From CADCVT01 sp036389155 (GTDB lineage: Bacteria > Actinomycetota > Thermoleophilia > Solirubrobacterales > Solirubrobacteraceae): 64,000 nt of DNA. The position numbers and the translations under genes are program-made. This document shows, one piece after another, positions 16,313 through 24,873 of this stretch. Within the stretch, counting starts at the first letter, position 1. Each line of letters starts with the position of its first letter. The stretch spans positions 55,312 through 119,311 of the forward strand of contig DASVQN010000007.1 in NCBI GenBank assembly GCA_036389155.1, read 5' to 3'. The notes below the pieces were generated by a model that saw only the letters and a list, made by a program, of their open reading frames with translations, did not search any database and was not told where the DNA came from.

Positions 16313-16905
16313 TGGTCTTCGCTGTACCCGATTGCGCGCGCAATCACCGCACGTCCGTCGCCGAGCACCGGCTCGCCGTGGGAGACGATCACGTGCTCGA
16401 CGGGCAGGTCGAGCAGCGGCCGCAGCGACTCGGCCAGCCCGGCCTGGTCGAGGCCGAGGTAGCGCATCCACGAGTCGGGCGACATCCGCAACCCGCCCGC
16501 GCCGTCGCCGAGCAGCCGGTCGCCGGGGACGAGCGCCCGCGGCTCGCTCAGCCACACCATGGTTTCGCCCGCGCCCGCGATCGGCACGGGCTCGACGCCC
16601 GGGCCCGGCTCGGGCGCGAGACGGTCGGCGTAGCGGCGCTCCAGCTCGTCGCGGCTGCGGCTGTGGAAGCGGACGGTCTGCAGGATCGACACCGGCAGGT
16701 CCCGCTCCTCGACCAGCGCGTCGAGGTCGTCGAGGAAGGCCGGCTCGGGCACCAGCGGGTCGACGAGCACCAGCGCTCGCGGCGCCGCGTAGGCGACGCA
16801 GCCGACGTCCTCGGGCCAGTCGTCGACGCCGCCGGGCTCGCCGCCCGGGTTCCACGCGGGATGCTTCGCCGTCCATCGCCACAGCCCGGGCAGCAGCTCG
16901 TCCAT
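16309..16905 (-). CDS. metallo-beta-lactamase-fold-like protein lacking metal motif
   Basis: 198 residues. The order of elements follows an MBL fold: ALVLVDPLV, then VSILQTVRFHSRSRDEL where HxHxDH would be, then LVPGDRLLG, and finally VEHVIVSHGEPV. The HxHxDH zinc motif is not intact, with only one of its histidines visible, so hydrolase activity by the usual mechanism is doubtful. Start ATG at 16905; the stop overlaps the DsbA-like start (ATGA). A second protein of this reduced type lies at 48097-48684. Confidence 0.75.
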   Translation of the reverse strand: MDELLPGLWRWTAKHPAWNPGGEPGGVDDWPEDVGCVAYAAPRALVLVDPLVPEPAFLDDLDALVEERDLPVSILQTVRFHSRSRDELERRYADRLAPEPGPGVEPVPIAGAGETMVWLSEPRALVPGDRLLGDGAGGLRMSPDSWMRYLGLDQAGLAESLRPLLDLPVEHVIVSHGEPVLGDGRAVIARAIGYSEDQ

Positions 16906-16941
16906 GCGCGGCAGCTTCGCATGCGCTGGTAGCGTCGCGTC

Positions 16942-17880
16942 ATGGCCAAGTGGACCGCGCAGGACATCCCCGACCAGGGCGGCCGGCGGGTCGTCGTCAC
17001 CGGCGCGAACAGCGGGCTGGGCTACAACGTCTCGCTCGAGCTGGCGCGCCACGGCGCGCACGTGATCCTGGCCTGCCGCGACCAGGGCCGCGGGCAGGCG
17101 GCGCTCGACCGGCTGCTCGGCGAGGTGCCGGACGCCGACGCGGAGCTGCGCTCGCTCGACCTCGCGAGCCTTGCCTCCGTCCGCGCGTTCGCGGCCGGCG
17201 TGGACGAGCCGGTCGGCCTGCTCGTCAACAACGCCGGCGTCATGGCGGGGCCGCACCGCAAGACGGCCGACGGCTTCGAGCTGCAGTTCGGGACGAACCA
17301 CCTCGGCCACTTCGCCCTGACCGGCCTGCTGCTCGAGCGCCTGCTCGCCGCGGACGCCCCGCGCGTGGTCCAGGTCTCCAGCGGCGCGCACCGCATGGGG
17401 AAGATGAGCTTCGACGACCTGCAGTCCGAGAGGCGCTACTGGCGCTGGGGCGCGTACGGCCAGTCCAAGCTCGCGAACCTGCTGTTCATGCGCGAGCTGG
17501 GCCGCCGGGCGGCCGAGGCCGGCACGCCGCTGGTCAGCGTCGCCGCGCACCCCGGCTACTCCGCGACGAACCTCCAGACCACCGGCAACCGGATCGACGA
17601 CGTCGTCATGAAGGTCTCCAACCTCGTGATCGCGCAGAGCGACGCGATGGGGGCGCTCCCGCTGCTGTTCGCGGCGACGCAAGACCTCGAGAGCGGCGCG
17701 TACGTCGGGCCGGACGGCGTCGGCGAGCAGCGCGGGCACCCGAAGCTCGTCGGGATGTCGGGGCGCGCGAAGAGCGACGACGACGCGCGCCGGCTGTGGG
17801 AGGTCAGCGAGCGGCTGACCGGCGTGACCTACGAGTTCACCAGGCGCATGGCACCGGCGTCCGGTGGGAAGGACGCTTAG
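16942..17880 (+). CDS. short-chain dehydrogenase (retinol dehydrogenase-like)
   Basis: 312 residues. It has the SDR cofactor motif VTGANSGLG (TGxxxGxG), the NNAG motif (LLVNNAGVMAG), catalytic Ser in VQVSSGAH, and YxxxK (YGQSKLANL). NAD(P)-dependent reduction or oxidation of a hydroxyl/ketone is expected. Length and the QFGTNHLGHFALT segment match retinol-dehydrogenase/oxidoreductase-type extended members. The start is ATG at 16942. It is divergent from the MBL-like operon by 36 bases and is followed two bases later by a secreted protein. Confidence 0.92.
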   Translation: MAKWTAQDIPDQGGRRVVVTGANSGLGYNVSLELARHGAHVILACRDQGRGQAALDRLLGEVPDADAELRSLDLASLASVRAFAAGVDEPVGLLVNNAGVMAGPHRKTADGFELQFGTNHLGHFALTGLLLERLLAADAPRVVQVSSGAHRMGKMSFDDLQSERRYWRWGAYGQSKLANLLFMRELGRRAAEAGTPLVSVAAHPGYSATNLQTTGNRIDDVVMKVSNLVIAQSDAMGALPLLFAATQDLESGAYVGPDGVGEQRGHPKLVGMSGRAKSDDDARRLWEVSERLTGVTYEFTRRMAPASGGKDA

Positions 17881-17882
17881 CG

Positions 17883-18356
17883 ATGACCCGAACCAGAACG
17901 TCGATCCTCGTCGCCGCGCTCGCCGCCGGCGTCCTCGCCGTCCCGTCCACCGCCGCCGCGGACAAGACCTTCAAGGGCAAGACCGCGCAGAACCGCAGCG
18001 TGAGCCTGACGACCGGCGACGACAACGTCCTGCACGTCCTGCGCATCAACTGGCTGACGCGCAAGTGCGCGCAGTCGGGCTCGCGCTTCCAGCACATCAC
18101 GTCGTTCAAGCCGCCCTTCGACTCCGCGACGCCGGACGCGTTCAACGACGCCGGGTCCTTCACCGTCGCCGACCGCGGCGCGATCCGCAGCCGCGTCAGG
18201 ATGACGCTGACCGGCCAGCACGTCTTCGACCCGGCCAACCCCGCCGGCGAGGCGTGGAACGGGACGCTGAAGGCGAGCGTCACGGTCCGGCGCAGGGGCA
18301 AGGTCATCGACCGCTGCAGCCTGCGCCAGATCACGTGGAACGCGACGCTCGGCTAG
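17883..18356 (+). CDS. secreted beta-sandwich protein (single-domain)
   Basis: 157 residues. A signal peptide (SILVAALAAGVLAVPSTAAA) precedes one domain with the pattern F-x-GKT, IxW, KCxxSGxRF, FTVADRG, WNGTLKASVTVRR, DRCSLR. Two cysteines are spaced like those of the N-terminal domains encoded at 42998-43870 and 43867-44790, which also carry the W(N/E)GT then R-x-G-x-x-x-(D/E)RC ending. It is therefore a lone copy of that domain. An exported role is inferred; ligand unknown. Confidence 0.78.
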   Translation: MTRTRTSILVAALAAGVLAVPSTAAADKTFKGKTAQNRSVSLTTGDDNVLHVLRINWLTRKCAQSGSRFQHITSFKPPFDSATPDAFNDAGSFTVADRGAIRSRVRMTLTGQHVFDPANPAGEAWNGTLKASVTVRRRGKVIDRCSLRQITWNATLG

Positions 18357-18366
18357 CGTCGCAGTC

Positions 18367-18576
18367 GTGAGCGGCCCGACGCAGAGCGGCCCCTCCGGCC
18401 CCAAGCGCGGGGCCGGCTGGGACGACGACGACTGGGTGGGCGAGCCCCCGGAGGGCCGCCACACCCGCGAGCAGTCGAACCCGGGCTTCTGGGCGACCCA
18501 GAAGCCCCTCGTCGTCACCCTCTTCTGGCTCGGGCTGCTCGTCCTCGCCGTCGTCGTCGTGATCCTCGCGACCTAG
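18367..18576 (+). CDS. small single-pass membrane protein
   Basis: 69 residues: an acidic, Gly/Pro-rich N-terminal half (GWDDDDWVGEPPEG) and one C-terminal transmembrane helix (TLFWLGLLVLAVVVVILAT). It looks like a tail-anchored cytoplasmic protein. GTG start. The stop codon shares CTAG with the convergent DoxX-like gene. No family recognised. Confidence 0.6.
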   Translation: MSGPTQSGPSGPKRGAGWDDDDWVGEPPEGRHTREQSNPGFWATQKPLVVTLFWLGLLVLAVVVVILAT

Positions 18577-19013
18577 CGACGCTCCTCGGGCCGCGGCGCC
18601 CAGGCCAGGCGGGCGAGGGTCAGGGCGCCGAGCATGAGGCCGAAGTCGCGCAGGGCGATGTCGCCGTACCCGCCGACGATCAGCAGGTTGAGGATGATCC
18701 CGCCGAGCCACGCGGCGACGAGCGGGGCGCCGATGCGCGGCTGGACGAGGACGACGAGGCCCGCGACGATCTCGACGACGCCGACGAGGTGCATCGCGTC
18801 GCTCGCGCTGCCGGGGATGATGTCGTTGAACTCGGGCGCGAGGTACCGCGTCCAGTCGTCGGTCAGCACCTCGGCGAACTTGTCGATCCCGAACAGGATC
18901 GGGGCGACGGTGAAGGCCACGCGCAGCATGAGGAAGGCCTGCGACGCGGCGTCGCCCTGGAGCAGGGCGCGGCTACGGGAAGTGGGGCGCGCAGCCCCGG
19001 CAATCGTGCTCAT
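18573..19013 (-). CDS. DoxX-like four-helix membrane protein
   Basis: 146 residues with about four hydrophobic segments (AFLMLRVAFTVAPILFGIDK, MHLVGVVEIVAGLVVLV, LVAAWLGGIILNLLIVGG and the C-terminal LMLGALTLARLA). The pattern and the charged residues inside helix 1 resemble DoxX/DoxD-type proteins. In this family some members support thiosulfate oxidation or redox homeostasis, but no such role can be claimed here. ATG at 19013. Confidence 0.78.
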   Translation of the reverse strand: MSTIAGAARPTSRSRALLQGDAASQAFLMLRVAFTVAPILFGIDKFAEVLTDDWTRYLAPEFNDIIPGSASDAMHLVGVVEIVAGLVVLVQPRIGAPLVAAWLGGIILNLLIVGGYGDIALRDFGLMLGALTLARLAWAPRPEERR

Positions 19014-19102
19014 GCCGGCGTTGGCGACGGCGCCGTCCGACTTCTTACGCGGCCTCTGGCGCCGGCCACACCGCGGCTGACGCCGAGTACCCTGGGCGCC
19101 GC

Positions 19103-19771
19103 ATGACCCCAGGTCGTCTGCTCGCGATCGCCCTCGCCGCGGCCCTGCTCGCCGGCTGCGGCGACGACTCGTCCGAGAAGCGCGCGGAGCCGGCCCCGAC
19201 GCCGACGACTCCCGCGAAGCCGGCCGCGGCCGAGAAGCCGGTCAAGCGCTCCGAGCAGCACGCGTGCGACGTCTTCACGGTCCAGGACGCCGCGCGGATC
19301 GTCGAGAAGACGACGGGCAAGCGGCTGGAGGACATCGGCAAGCCGAACTCGGAGCGGACCGACTCCGACGAGACGTCCTCCTGCGGCTGGTACGCCGGCG
19401 CGCACGACGACGTCGCGATCAAGGTCGTCATCGACGGCGCCCTGAACCCGGCCAAGCGCTACTGGTACCGGGTCACCGAGCTCAACCAGCGCGCGGACAA
19501 CTGGAGCGGTCCGCGCCCGCGGCTCGTCTTCCACGTCGGCCAGGACAAGAGCTACGGGGGCGCCGGCGCGTTCTGGAACCCGTCGCAGGCCAAGCTCGTG
19601 GCGTTCCGCGACGAGAAGATGCTGACGGTCATCTTCTTCGTGCCCGGCGTCGGCGACCGCGAGGCGAGCAGGGCGGCGGCCCGCCTCGCGCGCCTGGTCT
19701 ACAAGCGCCTGTTCGGCGACAAGCCGCCGGCCCCGCCGCACTCGCTGGCGGCCCGCGCGCCGCACCCCTAG
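19103..19771 (+). CDS. lipoprotein of unknown function
   Basis: 222 residues. A lipobox (AALLAGCGDD) marks signal peptidase II cleavage and membrane anchoring. A Pro/Ala/Lys linker leads to a globular domain with the pair CDVFTVQDAARIV and SSCGWYAGAHDDVAI, a spacing like DUF3558-type actinobacterial lipoproteins (weak resemblance). The function is unknown. The stop shares CTAG with the convergent STAS gene of the Kai operon. Confidence 0.8.
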   Translation: MTPGRLLAIALAAALLAGCGDDSSEKRAEPAPTPTTPAKPAAAEKPVKRSEQHACDVFTVQDAARIVEKTTGKRLEDIGKPNSERTDSDETSSCGWYAGAHDDVAIKVVIDGALNPAKRYWYRVTELNQRADNWSGPRPRLVFHVGQDKSYGGAGAFWNPSQAKLVAFRDEKMLTVIFFVPGVGDREASRAAARLARLVYKRLFGDKPPAPPHSLAARAPHP

Positions 19772-20118
19772 CCGGGCGCGGGCTCCAGCGCCGCGAGCGC
19801 GGCGTCCTTGCTGTCCTCGAGCAGGAGCACGCCGCCCGCCTCGGTCACCTCGAGCATGTGCCTGACGTACGTCTGCGCGGTGAGGACCGCGACGCCCCCG
19901 TCCGCCGGGTCGATCGACGCGGAGATCCGCACGAGCGTGTCGAGCAGCTTGGAGTTCAGGAACGGCACCTCGGAGAGGTCGACGACGAGCCGCCGCACGC
20001 CCGCCACGAGCAGGCTGCGCAGCAGCTCCTCCAGGCGCGGCGGCTCGCCCATCTCCACGTTGCCGCTGATGGCGACGCACGCGGTGCGCTCGTCGAGCTG
20101 GTCGATCGTGACGTCCAT
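19768..20118 (-). CDS. STAS domain protein, Kai operon
   Basis: 116 residues of STAS fold. The region corresponding to the phosphoacceptor loop reads VPFLNSKLLDTLVRI: a serine is present but the canonical DSxGL context is not, so phospho-regulation may differ. The ATG follows the KaiC stop codon with no gap, so it is certainly part of the kaiB-kaiC transcript. It may transmit a KaiC-linked signal to an anti-sigma factor or a kinase. That link is inference. Confidence 0.88.
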   Translation of the reverse strand: MDVTIDQLDERTACVAISGNVEMGEPPRLEELLRSLLVAGVRRLVVDLSEVPFLNSKLLDTLVRISASIDPADGGVAVLTAQTYVRHMLEVTEAGGVLLLEDSKDAALAALEPAPG

Positions 20119-21582
20119 CTAGAGGATCCCGGGCAGGTGGGTCCACCCCTCCAGCGGCAGCGGCTCGCCGATGTGCATGCCCTCGTCGTCGACGGTGTAC
20201 TCGCGCAGCGCCTTGTCGTGGTTCGAGCCGCGCATCTTCAGGACGGCGATGCCGCGGGTGATCTCCGCCGCGCGGCCGACGTACTGCAGGAGGACGATCG
20301 TGTCGCTCACCGTCGACAGGTGCAGCTCGCCGCTGAGGATCCCGCTGCCCACCGTCTCGGTCGCCGCCGTGACCATGCCGACGAGCGCCCGCGTCTTGAT
20401 GTGGAAGGTCAGCCCCAGCAGGTACTCGCGAAAGCTCTTGGCCGTCGCGATCCGCTGGAGCGCCGTGAGCGAGTCGATCGCGACCCGGTCGGGCCGGAAG
20501 TCGGCGATCTCCTCCTTCATCCGCAGCAGGTGGTCCTCGAGCGAGTCGGCCTCCGGCGCGACGGACACGATCCGGAGCGTGCCCTCGTCCTCCATCGCCT
20601 CGAAGTCGTGCCCCCAGCGCCGGGCGTTGCGCACGAGCTGCGAGCGCCCCTCCTCGAACGAGAGCAGCAGCGCGCGCTCGCCCTGCCCGATGCCGCCCGC
20701 GATGAAGTGCGTCGACATGAGCGACTTGCCCGTGCCGGTCGCGCCGGCCACGAGGATCAGCGACTTGTCGTAGTAGCCGCCGCAGCACATCGCGTCGAGC
20801 TCCGCGATCCCCGAGGTCAGCCGCCGCCCGGACGCCTCGTACTCGAGGTCGACCGGCTCCTGCGGCACCACGATGAGGCCATGGCGCGGCTGGATGGTGA
20901 AGAGGTGCTCGCCCTTGAGGTGCGAGCCGCCTCGCAGCTTGAGCACCTCGACCGTCCGGCGGCGCTTCTCGCCCTCCAGCGCGTTGCGCAGGATCACCAC
21001 GTTGTCGGCGACGAACTCCTCGAAGCCGTGCTTGGAGATCGGCCCGTAGTCGTCGGCGCGCTCGGCGGTCATCACCGTCGTCACGCCCATGTCCTGCAGC
21101 TCGGCCGCGATCTGGAACAGCGCCCGGCGCGCGGCGAACGGGCTGTCGAACTGGTCGACCAGCGAGCCGGTGGAGTCGATCGCCACGCGGCGCGCGCCCG
21201 ACTCCTGCACCGCGTGCTTGACGCGCACGACGAGCGACGCGAGGTCGAACTCGCCGACCACGATCGTCTCCTCCGCCGGCTGCGGCGAGACGTCGACGAA
21301 CCGCCACGCGCCCGACTCCTCCCAGCCGGCGATGTCCCAGCCGAAGGAGCGGAAGTTCCGCCGCACCGCCGCCGGCCGCTCCTCGAACGTCACGAAGACG
21401 CCGCCCTCGTCGTGGTCGGCGATCCCCGCCGCGATGAACTGCACCGCGAACAGCGTCTTCCCGGTTCCGGCCGTGCCGGTGACGAGGCTGACCCGCCGCT
21501 GGGGGAGGCCGCCGTGCAGGACGTCGTCCAGGCCCTCGATGCCGGAGGGGACCCGGGCGATCTCGTAGCCGTCGGCGCTCAC
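20119..21582 (-). CDS. kaiC: KaiC-like dual RecA-domain ATPase
   Basis: 487 residues with two RecA/KaiC domains. CI: Walker A GTAGTGKT (36-43) and catalytic Glu pair FEE (67-68). CII: Walker A GATGTGKS (280-287) and FEE (310-311). The CII autophosphorylation dyad of cyanobacterial KaiC aligns with Ser423-Thr424 in LHLSTVSDTIVLLQYV, so phosphorylation is plausible; the position of cyanobacterial Thr426 is Gly here. The C-terminal tail is short and no kaiA is visible. GTG start overlaps the kaiB stop (GTGA). It may be a KaiA-independent timer or a stress-signalling ATPase. Confidence 0.93.
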   Translation of the reverse strand: MSADGYEIARVPSGIEGLDDVLHGGLPQRRVSLVTGTAGTGKTLFAVQFIAAGIADHDEGGVFVTFEERPAAVRRNFRSFGWDIAGWEESGAWRFVDVSPQPAEETIVVGEFDLASLVVRVKHAVQESGARRVAIDSTGSLVDQFDSPFAARRALFQIAAELQDMGVTTVMTAERADDYGPISKHGFEEFVADNVVILRNALEGEKRRRTVEVLKLRGGSHLKGEHLFTIQPRHGLIVVPQEPVDLEYEASGRRLTSGIAELDAMCCGGYYDKSLILVAGATGTGKSLMSTHFIAGGIGQGERALLLSFEEGRSQLVRNARRWGHDFEAMEDEGTLRIVSVAPEADSLEDHLLRMKEEIADFRPDRVAIDSLTALQRIATAKSFREYLLGLTFHIKTRALVGMVTAATETVGSGILSGELHLSTVSDTIVLLQYVGRAAEITRGIAVLKMRGSNHDKALREYTVDDEGMHIGEPLPLEGWTHLPGIL

Positions 21583-21863
21583 GCGCTCTCCCGGCGCGGC
21601 AGGCCCAGCGACCAGCGCACGCGCTCGACGTCGGACAGGTCGCCGACGATGCGGCGCACCGGCTCGGGCGAGAGGCGCACGAGCAGCGGCGTCGCAACGA
21701 TGCGCTCGCGCTCGGCGAGCTCCGGGTCGTGGGCGAGGTCGACGACCTCGAGCTCGGCCTCGCCCGCCAGGTCGGCGCGCAGCCGCTCGGCGCTGTGGAG
21801 CGCGCGCTCGGACGCCTGTGTCCCCCCGACGACGTAGAGCCTGAGAAGCGTGCTGGAGCCCAT
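21579..21863 (-). CDS. kaiB: KaiB domain protein
   Basis: 94 residues, the length of the KaiB fold. The N-terminal strand LLRLYVVGG and the C-terminal block IVATPLLVRL then VRRIVGDLSDVERV closely follow KaiB (ATPxLVK...RKIIGDLSD). KaiB binds the CI ring of KaiC in cyanobacteria. The start is ATG at 21863; it overlaps kaiC by four bases. A promoter should lie in the 148-base gap before the P450 gene. Confidence 0.93.
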   Translation of the reverse strand: MGSSTLLRLYVVGGTQASERALHSAERLRADLAGEAELEVVDLAHDPELAERERIVATPLLVRLSPEPVRRIVGDLSDVERVRWSLGLPRRESA

Positions 21864-22011
21864 CCGGCCGGAGAGGATTGCAGGATTCTGTCCACCTGCC
21901 GATGAATCAGGACACGGCCCCAGGTCGGACGGGGCACCGTGCCGCTCACCCGGCGCGGGGGAGGGAGATCGACGCCCCTCTCGAGGGCTGTTCGCGCCGA
22001 TCCAACGCTCG
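21864..22011. promoter_or_regulatory. intergenic region upstream of kaiB
   Basis: 148 bases between the P450 stop and the kaiB start, both on the minus strand. It contains a short inverted repeat (CCCTC..GAGGG near 21976-21987) that might help end P450 transcription. No firm promoter boxes were found. Confidence 0.3.
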
Positions 22012-23358
22012 CTAGACCAAGACCGGATCGGCGCGGACGCCCAGCGTCTCGTCGCCCGCCCGCTGCCGCTCGCGCGCGATCGCCTCGGCGCCCCGGCTCG
22101 GCGTGAAGGTGATCGCCCGCCGCCGCGTGGCCTCCGCCCCCGAGCGCGTCGCTTCGAGGCTGTAGCGGCTCACGACCGCGCGCAGGACCAGCCGCATCTC
22201 GAGCTGCGCGAAGCTCGCCCCGATGCACCGTCGGCGCCCGCCGCCGAAGGGGATCCAGGTGTAGGTCCCGGGCTTCTCGTCCAGGAAGCGCTCGGGCCGG
22301 AACGCGTACGGCTCGGGGTAGATCGCCGGATCGTGGTGGACGAGGTACGCGTTCACGCCCAGGGCGCAGTCCGGCTCGTAGTCCCAGCCGCCGATCGTCA
22401 CGGGCTTCTTGACCAGGCGCGGCTCGGCGAGGGCCAACACCGGCCGGCGCCGCAGCGCCTCGGTGACCGTCGCGTCGAGGTAGTCGTCCTCGCCCGCGTC
22501 CACGGAGGCGGTCAGGCGGCGCAGGACGTCGGGTGTGCGGAGCAGGCGCTCGAACGTCCACGCCAGCTGCGACGCCGTCGTCTCGTGGCCGGCGACGAGC
22601 AGCGTCATCAGCTCGTCGCGCAGCTCCTGCGCCGTCATCGGCGTGTCGTCCTCGTGCCGCGCGCTGAGGAGCATCGCCAGGACGTCGTCGCGATCCTCGT
22701 CGCGCGCGCGACGCTCGTCGATGACCGCGTAGATCAGCTCGTCGACCTCCGCGCGCAGCTTCACGAAGTCGTTCCACATCGGCCCGCGGCGCAGCGCGGG
22801 CAGCAGCGACGCCGGCGAGGTCCCGATGTCGAGGATCTTCACGACCTTCGCCCGCAGCGCGTCGAGCCGCTCGCCGGCGTCGAGGCCGAAGACCGCGCGC
22901 AGGATGATCTCCAGCGTGACCTGCTGCATGCGCAGGTGCAGCTGGAGCGGCTCGCCCGTCGGCCAGCTCGCGACCTCCGCCTCGGCGACCTCGGTCATGA
23001 CGCCGGTCAGGCGCTGCATGCGCTCGCCGTGGAACGCCGGGAGCATGAGCTTGCGCTGCTCGAGGTGCGGCTCCTCGTCGAGGAGGATCAGCGAGTGCTT
23101 GCCGACCACCGGCTCGAGGACGTTCGCGCCCTCGCCCGGGTGCAGCACGTCGGGCGGGGCCATGAACACCTCCTTGATCTCCGCCGGGTCGGAGAGGTTC
23201 ACGAACGGCGACATGCCGAGGAGGCGGACGGTGAAGCGGCGCCCGTACCGCTCGCGGGCGCGCTCCATGAACGGGATCGGCCGCGCCCACCAGCCGATCG
23301 TTTGGAGCGGCGCGGGCATGCGAGGGCCGGGAGGCAGCATCGCGCGGAAGTTACCCAT
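22012..23358 (-). CDS. cytochrome P450
   Basis: 448 residues. Heme-binding motif FGGGRRRCIG with the axial cysteine, I-helix oxygen-activation motif AGHETTAS, and K-helix ExxR in TEALRRRP are all present. It is a soluble bacterial class P450, a monooxygenase needing ferredoxin or a reductase; none is encoded nearby. The start is ATG at 23358 (an alternative ATG is at 23340, directly before LPPGPR). It is divergent from an amidase gene by 59 bases. Substrate unknown. Confidence 0.95.
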   Translation of the reverse strand: MGNFRAMLPPGPRMPAPLQTIGWWARPIPFMERARERYGRRFTVRLLGMSPFVNLSDPAEIKEVFMAPPDVLHPGEGANVLEPVVGKHSLILLDEEPHLEQRKLMLPAFHGERMQRLTGVMTEVAEAEVASWPTGEPLQLHLRMQQVTLEIILRAVFGLDAGERLDALRAKVVKILDIGTSPASLLPALRRGPMWNDFVKLRAEVDELIYAVIDERRARDEDRDDVLAMLLSARHEDDTPMTAQELRDELMTLLVAGHETTASQLAWTFERLLRTPDVLRRLTASVDAGEDDYLDATVTEALRRRPVLALAEPRLVKKPVTIGGWDYEPDCALGVNAYLVHHDPAIYPEPYAFRPERFLDEKPGTYTWIPFGGGRRRCIGASFAQLEMRLVLRAVVSRYSLEATRSGAEATRRRAITFTPSRGAEAIARERQRAGDETLGVRADPVLV

Positions 23359-23417
23359 GCCACAAGCGCGGTGTGTGACGCGACGCACGGAGCCGCCGTG
23401 GGAGACTCCGCCGCACG

Positions 23418-24863
23418 ATGACGGCGACGGCACAGCCCTCGACGCAGCCGCTCACGCGGCGCTCGGCCTTCGCGCTGGCGGCGGCGATCCGCGCCGGCGA
23501 GGTCACCTCGCGCCAGGTCGTCGAGGAGCACATCGAGGTGCTGCGGTGCGCGCAGCCGCGCACGCACGCTCTGGCCGTCGAGCGCTTCGACGCGGCGCTG
23601 CGGGAGGCCGACGAGGCCGACGCGAGCCAGCCGGCCGGCCCGCTCCACGGCGTGCCCTGCACCGTCAAGGAGTCGATCGCGATGGAGGGCATGCCGAACG
23701 CGGCGGGCCTCGTGGCGCGGCGCGACCATCGCGCGACGGAGGACGCGCCGGTGGTCGCCCGGCTGCGCGCGGCCGGCGCGATCCCGCTCGGGCTGACGAA
23801 CACGTCCGAGATGACGATGTGGATCGAGTCGCACAACCACCTCTACGGGCGGACCAACAGCGCGTACGACGCGCGGCGCACCGCGGGCGGCTCGTCGGGC
23901 GGCGAGGGCGCCGCGGTCGGCAGCGGCGGGTCCCCGCTCGGGATCGGGTCGGACATCGGCGGGTCGATCCGCCTGCCTGCGTTCTTCAACGGCGTCTTCG
24001 GCCACATGCCGTCGTGCGGCGTGGTCCCGAACACGGGCCAGTTCCCGGTCGCCGACGGCGAGGCGGCCCGGATGCTCGGGGTGGGACCGATCGTGCGCTG
24101 CGCCGAGGACCTGATGCCCGCGCTGCGCGTGATCGCGGGGCCGGACGGGGTGGACCCGATCGCGCGCGACGTCGACCTCGGCGATCCGGCGACGGTGTCG
24201 TTGCAAGGGCTCGACGTGGTGATCAGCGAGGGCGCCTGGTTCATCCCGGTCTCCCGCGACCTGCGCGACGCGCGCGAGCGCGCGGCCGACGCGCTGGCCG
24301 CCGCGGGCGCGCGGGTGCGGCGGGAGTCGATGAAGTCGATGCGGCGCGCGCTCGAGCTGTACACCTTCGCGCTGAAGGACGGGTCGCCCGCGTCGTTCGC
24401 CGACGTGCTCGCCGACGCCGGCGTCGAGAGCGTCTCGCTGCGCCGGTCGCTCGGCGGCGTCCTGCGCAAGACGGGGCCGCACACGATGCCGACGCTGATC
24501 CTGATCGCCGTCGAGCGCGTCGCGTCGCGAGTGCCGGAGCGGCGGGTGCGCCGCGCGCTCGCCGCCGCGAAGTCGCTGGCCGCCGAGGTCGAGGGCGTGA
24601 TGAACGGCGGGGTGCTGCTGCACCCGCCGCACGCGCGCGTGGCACCGAAGCACGGGCGCACGGTCGGGCGCGCATGGGCGATCACCCCGACCGCGGTCTT
24701 CAACCTCCTCCAGCTGCCGGTGACGCAGGTCCCGCTCGGGCTCGACGGCCGCGGCCTGCCGCTCGGCGTGCAGGTCGTCGCCCCGCACGACCGCGATCAT
24801 GTGTCGATCGCGTGCGCGCTCGAGCTCGAGCGCGCGCTCGGAGGCTGGGTCCCGCCGTCGTGA
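23418..24863 (+). CDS. amidase signature family hydrolase
   Basis: 481 residues. The Ser-cis-Ser-Lys triad is visible: Lys in PCTVKESIAMEG, cis-Ser in the glycine-rich GGSSGGEGAAV, and the nucleophile Ser in SDIGGSIRLPAFF. The family hydrolyses amides (fatty acid amides, aryl amides, or Glu-tRNA in GatA). The N-terminal lead and the overall layout look closer to FAAH-like amidases than GatA, and no gatBC lies near. Start ATG at 23418. The methyltransferase follows 10 bases later. Confidence 0.92.
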   Translation: MTATAQPSTQPLTRRSAFALAAAIRAGEVTSRQVVEEHIEVLRCAQPRTHALAVERFDAALREADEADASQPAGPLHGVPCTVKESIAMEGMPNAAGLVARRDHRATEDAPVVARLRAAGAIPLGLTNTSEMTMWIESHNHLYGRTNSAYDARRTAGGSSGGEGAAVGSGGSPLGIGSDIGGSIRLPAFFNGVFGHMPSCGVVPNTGQFPVADGEAARMLGVGPIVRCAEDLMPALRVIAGPDGVDPIARDVDLGDPATVSLQGLDVVISEGAWFIPVSRDLRDARERAADALAAAGARVRRESMKSMRRALELYTFALKDGSPASFADVLADAGVESVSLRRSLGGVLRKTGPHTMPTLILIAVERVASRVPERRVRRALAAAKSLAAEVEGVMNGGVLLHPPHARVAPKHGRTVGRAWAITPTAVFNLLQLPVTQVPLGLDGRGLPLGVQVVAPHDRDHVSIACALELERALGGWVPPS

Positions 24864-24873
24864 GCGCCTGACC

